From Actinacidiphila cocklensis (GTDB lineage Bacteria; Actinomycetota; Actinomycetes; Streptomycetales; Streptomycetaceae): 47,134 nt of DNA. Made by a program: the position numbers and the translations under genes. Shown here in pieces: positions 42,981-47,134 of this stretch; within the stretch, counting starts at the first letter, position 1, and each line of letters opens with the position of its first letter. The stretch spans positions 1-47,134 of the forward strand of contig NZ_CAJSLV010000088.1 in the NCBI RefSeq assembly GCF_907177275.1, in the 5' to 3' direction. The notes under the pieces are model-generated. The model was not told the DNA's origin. It searched no databases and saw only the letters and a program-made list of their open reading frames with translations.

Positions 42981-45900
42981 TCAGCCGCCGATGGTGACGG
43001 AGAACAGGTGCATGCCCACCTGGTGGTCCACCTGGCCCTTGCTGACGTTCGGCAGGGTGATCGCCTGCACGGTCTTGCCCGGCAGCAGGTCGACGGTCGC
43101 CGCGGACATGTGCACGGTCTGCGTCTGCTGCCCGCCGCCGTTGTTCAGGTACGGCGTGGAGGCGGCGAAGTCGCTGCCCTGGGTGGGTGAGCCGGCCCAC
43201 CAGTCGGACAGCGCGAGGGCGTACGTCTGCGTGGTGCCGTCGGTGTAGACGACGGTGCCGGTGCCCGAGGTGCTGCCGAAGGTGCTGGTGCCGACGAAGC
43301 CGAGCCTGCTGCCGCTCCCGGTGATCTGGACGGCCTGGCCGCCGGCCACGACGTTGTCGGGCTTCCCGGTGCCCGCGGTGGCGGGCCAGGGGAAGGGGAT
43401 CCCGTCGTGCTCGGTGCTCTGGCCCGGCTTCCAGCCGAGCGCGGACAGCGCCTGCAGGGAGAAGCTGGCGCCCTCGGCGTCGATGCTGCCGGTCTTGGTG
43501 TTCGCGTCGTCGCTGATGCCGGAGTTGTCGAACGCGGCGCTCACCGAGGCGTACGGCACGGTCACCGGCGCCTGCGTGGTGTAGTCGCCCGCCGGGGTGG
43601 AGACGGTCGCGTCCAGGGTGAAGGCGGCGGGTTCCGCGCCGTCGGGGACGGTCACGGACCAGGTGGTGGTGACCGACTGGCCGGGGGCGACCTCGCCGAA
43701 GACGTCAGGGGTGTCCGCGGTGGCGGTCCAGCCGTCCGGGGCGGCGAGCGCGACGGCGATGTCCCGCACCGGCTGCGGGCTGCCGTTGGTGTAGGTGGTG
43801 GTCGCCTCCAGGGTGCTGCCCGCGGCGGCGACGGGCAGTGCCTTGAGGGTGAGCGTGTTGCGGACCACGATCGGCGCGGAGCCGGTGACGCCGCCGACGG
43901 TGGCCGACAGGGTCGCGACGCCGTCCGCGACCGCGTGGACGGTGCCGTCCTCGTCGACCGAGGCGACCGCCGGGTTGCTGCTGGCGTAGGTGACCTCGGC
44001 CGTGGCCAGGTCCACGAAGGACTGGTCGTTGTTGACCGCCTCGACGACGCCGTCCGCGTGGATGGAGGTGTCGCGCTGCTCCTTGGAGTGGTCGGTGTCG
44101 TCCTTGATCCAGCGGTTCCTGCCGGCCAGGCTGAAGGTGTCGCCGGCGTCGAAGACGACGTTCTCCGGCTGGACGGTGACGGTCTGCACCGTCGGGGTGA
44201 GGGCGCCGGTGACCTTCACCGTGGTGCTGCCCGCGGGGTGCGCGGAGTCCGGGCCGACGGAGAAGCGGTAGCCGCCGGCGGGCACGGTCTGCCGGGAGTG
44301 CGCGGCGTCCCACACCGACAGGTCGGCGGCCTTCACGGTGAAGGTCAGGTGCTGGGACCTGCCGGGGTCGAGCACCTTGGTCTTGGCGAAGCCCGCGAGC
44401 CGCTGCCGGGGCATGTCGACACCGGCCACGGCGAAGGGGGTGGCCGCGTAGAGCTGGGCGACGGCGGCACCGGCGGTCCTGCCGGTGTTGCTGACGTCGA
44501 CGCCGATCTTCACGGTGCCGTCCGCCGTGGTCTTCGACGTGCTCGCCGTGACGTTCCGGTACGAGAACGTGGTGTAGCTCAGGCCGTAGCCGAAGGGGTA
44601 GGTCGGGGCGCCGGTGAAGTACTGGTAGGTGCGGCCGAGTCCGCCGGTCTCGGCGGGGGTCAGGCCGTAGTCCTGCTTGTCGGGCAGCTGCGAGTCGTCT
44701 TTGTACCAGGTGAAGTTGAGGTGTGCGGACGGGTTCTGCCTTCCGAACAGCACGTCGGCCAGCGCGGTTCCCTGGTCCTGGCCGTTGTAGCCGCTGAAGA
44801 GGATCGAGGAGACCTTGCCCTGCACGTCGTCCAGCTTGACCGGCCCGTCGGACTGGATCACCAGCGCGGTCTTGTCGTTGCCGAGGGCGGCGGTCTGGTC
44901 GATGAGCGAGCCGTAGTTGCCGGGCATGGCCAGGTTGTCGCGGTCGTTGCCCTCGTCGCCGTCGGCCTTGGTGGTGCCGACGAAGACGACGACGAGGTCG
45001 GCGGCCTTGATCGCGGCCTTCGTCGTGTCGCTGAGCGCCGCCGGGGTGGTCGCGGTGGAGGACGTGCCGGCCGCGTCGTAGACGACGGAGGCGTACGGGT
45101 CGACCGCGTGCACGGCGTTCTGCACGCCCCGCAGCGGGGTCGTGGTGTGGGTCGGCTCGCCGGAGTACAGGCCGAGCGACGTGGTGGCGGCGAGGTCGCC
45201 GAGGACGACGACCTTCTTGGCCGCCTTCACGTCGGCCGGCAGCAGCGGCGCCTTGGCCCCGGCCGGCTTGCCGTTCTGCAGCAGCACCAGCGAGTTGTCG
45301 GCGACCTTGGTGGCCAGCGCCTGGTGCGCGGGGCTCTCGACCTGGTCGGCGGTGAGCGCGGTGTACGGCGCGGAGCCGGCCGGGTCGAACTCGCCGGTGG
45401 CCATCCGCACGGTGAAGACCTTGACCAGCGCGGTGTCGATGACGCCCTCGCTCAGGGCGCCGGCCTCGACGGCCTCCTGGATGTTGGCGGTGGTGGCCTC
45501 GTCGCCGGTGCAGTTGAGGTCGGTGCCGGCCCGCAGCGCGTACGCCTGGCCGCCCGCCTGGCCCGACATCGTCCTGCCGGTGGCGGTCTCGGTCCAGGTC
45601 GGGTTGTCCTTGTGGTCGGTGGTCCAGCCAGGCGGCGCCCAGTCGTGTCCGCCGGGGAAGAGCCGCCAGTTGGTGCCCACCGCGCCGCAGTCGGAGGTGA
45701 TGTAGCCGTCGAAGCCGTAGGTGCGCTGGGCGAGTTCGTTGGTGGTGTACGTGTCCGACACCGACGGGGTGCCGTTGATCGCGTTGTACGACGTCATCAG
45801 GCCCGCGACGTGCGCCTGCTCGATGAGGTCGCGGAACTGGGCGGTGTAGTAGTCGCGCAGGTCGGTGTCGTCGACGTCGGAGCTGATGCCGGTGCGGTTG

Positions 45901-46625
45901 TCCTCGACGTTGTTCAGCGCGTAGTGCTTGGCGGTCGCGGCGACCTTGAGGTACCCGGTCTGCGGGCTGCCGTCCTGGTTGTTGCCCTGGTAGCCGTCGA
46001 TGAACTGCCCGGCCATCTGCCCCACGAAGTACGGGTCCTCGCCGAACGCCTCGTCGGTGCGCCCCCAGCGCGGGTCGCGGTCGAGGTTGACGGTGGGCGC
46101 CCAGTAGGTCAGCGAGCCGTAGTCGTCGGCGGACGGGCCGAGGTTGTTCTGCCCCTTGTCGAAAAGCGACTTGTCGAGAAAACCGCGCACCTCGTCGGAG
46201 ATCGCGGTGGTCTCCTGGTACATCAGGTCGCGGTCCCAGGACATCGACGAGGCGAAGTTGACGGGGAAGCTGGTGGCGTGGACACCGCCCTGGACACCGC
46301 CGTTGTGCTGGTCGGCGCCGAGCTGGTTGACGCCGTGCTGGCCCTCGCTCCAGTAGGTGTACTGCTGGACGCCGAGCCGCGGGATGGCCGGGCCGCTGTT
46401 CGTGCTGAGCTGCTGGACCTTCTCCTGCAGGGTCATCCGGGACACCAGGTCCGCGGCACGCTCCTGGAAGGAGTGGTGGGTGTCCAGGTAGATCGGGCTC
46501 GCCGCGGCCGTCGCGCGCGGGGTGTCGGCCGCGGCCGTAGCCCCATGACCCGCGGTCATCGCGGCCGCGCACGCCATCGCGCACGCTGCCGCCAGGCCCG
46601 CGCGCCGGCGCCTTCGCTGGTCCAT
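42981..46625 (-). CDS. Secreted multidomain glycoside hydrolase family 3
   Basis: A 1214-residue exported GH3 enzyme. Signal peptide: RRRRR then a hydrophobic stretch (AGLAAACAMACAAAMTAG), cleavage near residue 26-34. The GH3 N-domain runs from about 55 to 400, with RDPRWGRTDEAFGEDP, AKHYALNNVE and the nucleophile D312 in GYITSDCGAV. The GH3 C-domain (about 430-650) contains VVVLGDLAATTS; an Fn3-like domain follows (about 700-790). Then come a Big_2-like unit (AEVTYASSNPAVASVDEDGTVHAV, about 870-915), a NEW3-like unit (about 920-1010) and a terminal sugar-binding-like domain. Architecture resembles beta-xylosidases/beta-glucosidases. GGAGGCAGG precedes the ATG. Exact sugar unknown. Confidence 0.92.
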   Translation of the reverse strand: MDQRRRRRAGLAAACAMACAAAMTAGHGATAAADTPRATAAASPIYLDTHHSFQERAADLVSRMTLQEKVQQLSTNSGPAIPRLGVQQYTYWSEGQHGVNQLGADQHNGGVQGGVHATSFPVNFASSMSWDRDLMYQETTAISDEVRGFLDKSLFDKGQNNLGPSADDYGSLTYWAPTVNLDRDPRWGRTDEAFGEDPYFVGQMAGQFIDGYQGNNQDGSPQTGYLKVAATAKHYALNNVEDNRTGISSDVDDTDLRDYYTAQFRDLIEQAHVAGLMTSYNAINGTPSVSDTYTTNELAQRTYGFDGYITSDCGAVGTNWRLFPGGHDWAPPGWTTDHKDNPTWTETATGRTMSGQAGGQAYALRAGTDLNCTGDEATTANIQEAVEAGALSEGVIDTALVKVFTVRMATGEFDPAGSAPYTALTADQVESPAHQALATKVADNSLVLLQNGKPAGAKAPLLPADVKAAKKVVVLGDLAATTSLGLYSGEPTHTTTPLRGVQNAVHAVDPYASVVYDAAGTSSTATTPAALSDTTKAAIKAADLVVVFVGTTKADGDEGNDRDNLAMPGNYGSLIDQTAALGNDKTALVIQSDGPVKLDDVQGKVSSILFSGYNGQDQGTALADVLFGRQNPSAHLNFTWYKDDSQLPDKQDYGLTPAETGGLGRTYQYFTGAPTYPFGYGLSYTTFSYRNVTASTSKTTADGTVKIGVDVSNTGRTAGAAVAQLYAATPFAVAGVDMPRQRLAGFAKTKVLDPGRSQHLTFTVKAADLSVWDAAHSRQTVPAGGYRFSVGPDSAHPAGSTTVKVTGALTPTVQTVTVQPENVVFDAGDTFSLAGRNRWIKDDTDHSKEQRDTSIHADGVVEAVNNDQSFVDLATAEVTYASSNPAVASVDEDGTVHAVADGVATLSATVGGVTGSAPIVVRNTLTLKALPVAAAGSTLEATTTYTNGSPQPVRDIAVALAAPDGWTATADTPDVFGEVAPGQSVTTTWSVTVPDGAEPAAFTLDATVSTPAGDYTTQAPVTVPYASVSAAFDNSGISDDANTKTGSIDAEGASFSLQALSALGWKPGQSTEHDGIPFPWPATAGTGKPDNVVAGGQAVQITGSGSRLGFVGTSTFGSTSGTGTVVYTDGTTQTYALALSDWWAGSPTQGSDFAASTPYLNNGGGQQTQTVHMSAATVDLLPGKTVQAITLPNVSKGQVDHQVGMHLFSVTIGG

Positions 46626-46687
46626 CCTGCCTCCGTCGTCGTCGAACAGGGATCAGGGACCGGATCCATCGACCGACTTCCGCGCAA

Positions 46688-46723
46688 GTTCCGAAGAAAA
46701 GTCCGAAGAAAGTTCCGGGATTG
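46688..46723. promoter_or_regulatory. Three 12-bp tandem repeats upstream of the GH3 gene
   Basis: GTTCCGAAGAAA (46688-46699), AGTCCGAAGAAA (46700-46711) and GTTCCGGGATTG (46712-46723) are in tandem, with CCG recurring exactly every 12 bp. Read toward the GH3 gene they are TTTCTTCGG(A)AC-type units 60-100 bp from the start. TTGAC (46754-46758) and GTCAA (46764-46768) lie just upstream; the complement TTGACC could be a -35 box, with a weak CACACT at 18-bp spacing. Confidence 0.6.
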
Positions 46724-46775
46724 CGGTAACAACTGGGCAGTGTGTGGCCAGGTTTGACACAAGGTCAAGGGCGGC

Positions 46776-46801
46776 GGCCGAATTCACAGGACGGTTCGGC
46801 C
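46776..46801. terminator. Hairpin after the right-end ROK gene
   Basis: GGCCGAA (46776-46782) and TTCGGCC (46795-46801) make a perfect 7-bp stem with a 12-base loop, 16 bp beyond the ROK stop on the minus strand. It may end that transcript before the GH3 promoter. Confidence 0.5.
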
Positions 46802-46816
46802 CGATGGCGGCGGAAC

Positions 46817-47134
46817 TCAGGCGCGTTCCCTGCCGCGCAGCCGCGGAGTGAACGTGGCGTGGAAGATGGTCGAGGCGGCACCGACCGCCGCGGCCTCCGC
46901 GCTGAGCACCGAGCGCTCCACCTCGACCCGGCGCAGCCGGCGGGCGAGCGGGAAGTCGTTCACCACCCGGCCGATCTCCTCCAGGTAGAAGGGCGCCGCG
47001 TCGTCGGTGAAGAACGGGCCGCCCAGCACGATCAGGTCGATGTCCAGCAGGTCGACCAGGCCCAGCGCGCCCCGCCCGATCGCCCCGGCGACCTCGCGCA
47101 GCGCACCGGCCGCCGCGGGGTCGCCGCCTGCCGC
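46817..47134 (-). CDS. ROK family protein, C-terminal part (cut by window edge)
   Basis: The last ~105 residues of a ROK-fold protein. The stretch GLVDLLDIDLIVLGGPFFTDD matches the ROK strand-helix region where LNPxxIVLGG occurs; compare LLNPRLIVVGG in the other ROK protein of this window. The end (SAEAAAVGAASTIFHATFTPRL) fits the family's closing helix. The N-terminus is missing, so I cannot tell whether it has a helix-turn-helix or is a sugar kinase. Lying upstream of the GH3 gene on the same strand, it is a candidate regulator of that gene. Confidence 0.82.
   Translation of the reverse strand, partial: AAGGDPAAAGALREVAGAIGRGALGLVDLLDIDLIVLGGPFFTDDAAPFYLEEIGRVVNDFPLARRLRRVEVERSVLSAEAAAVGAASTIFHATFTPRLRGRERA

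Noticed and set aside
43407..46757. 1116-residue frame antisense to the GH3 gene
   Set aside because: Val/Gly/Arg-rich low-complexity translation and no family motif; the minus-strand GH3 has catalytic motifs and a signal peptide.

Overview
This is a GC-rich (roughly 70-75 %) actinobacterial chromosome segment. GTG and TTG starts, GGAGG-type ribosome sites, sepH, cutRS, DUF4193, DUF3710 and a coproporphyrin-type ferrochelatase all point to a Streptomycetaceae member (Streptomyces or a close relative). I see no rRNA, tRNA, CRISPR array, transposase or phage gene. Most of the window is core chromosome; the accessory parts are about 2.8-5.9 kb and the sugar-utilisation end.

Layout. 0-2.8 kb: the start of an unknown gene, two DnaA-box-like sites, a MazG-like NTP pyrophosphohydrolase overlapping an SMC/RecF-like ATPase, and a DUF1697 gene. 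2.8-5.9 kb: a Gfo/Idh/MocA oxidoreductase, an aldo/keto reductase and a divergent MarR regulator with two matching palindromic operators. 6.2-12.4 kb: a TrmA-type RNA methyltransferase, a KimA-like potassium permease, two short RCK proteins (ceoB/ceoC type), DUF3159 and an OB-fold protein. 12.4-24.1 kb: kdpE, kdpD without kdpFABC, and a four-gene ABC operon of two ATPases and two very large FtsX-like permeases. 24.3-27.9 kb: DUF3710, dut, a hotdog thioesterase, DUF3093, an unknown protein and DUF4193. 28.4-35.4 kb: cutS-cutR, a 57-residue protein, an inositol monophosphatase, ferrochelatase, an MFS transporter and a sugar-lactone oxidase. 35.8-39.2 kb: sepH, a repeat-rich spacer, a rhodanese and a two-domain VOC protein. 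39.2-47.1 kb: a ROK regulator divergent from an oxidoreductase/isomerase pair, a secreted 1214-residue GH3 enzyme and the end of a second ROK gene.

How the genes fit together. From memory, the order RNA methyltransferase - permease - two RCK proteins - DUF3159 - OB-fold - DUF3710 - dut - DUF3093 - DUF4193 - inositol monophosphatase matches the Mycobacterium tuberculosis Rv2689c-Rv2701c region. The kdpDE/ABC block and cutRS would then be insertions into an ancient gene order. The potassium-related genes lie close together without a Trk/Ktr pore or the Kdp pump. The right end looks like a glycoside-use module: a secreted hydrolase, a dehydrogenase, an isomerase and two ROK regulators.

The most interesting non-coding signals are the MarR operator pair (one covers the marR start codon), a 12-bp-arm inverted repeat between the ROK gene and its divergent partner, 12-bp tandem repeats ahead of the GH3 gene, an 11-bp-period GGTAA repeat ahead of cutR, GACAC/GTGTC inverted repeats ahead of the 57-residue gene and sepH, and an inverted-repeat element after sepH. 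All are read by eye; none has been checked against a database.
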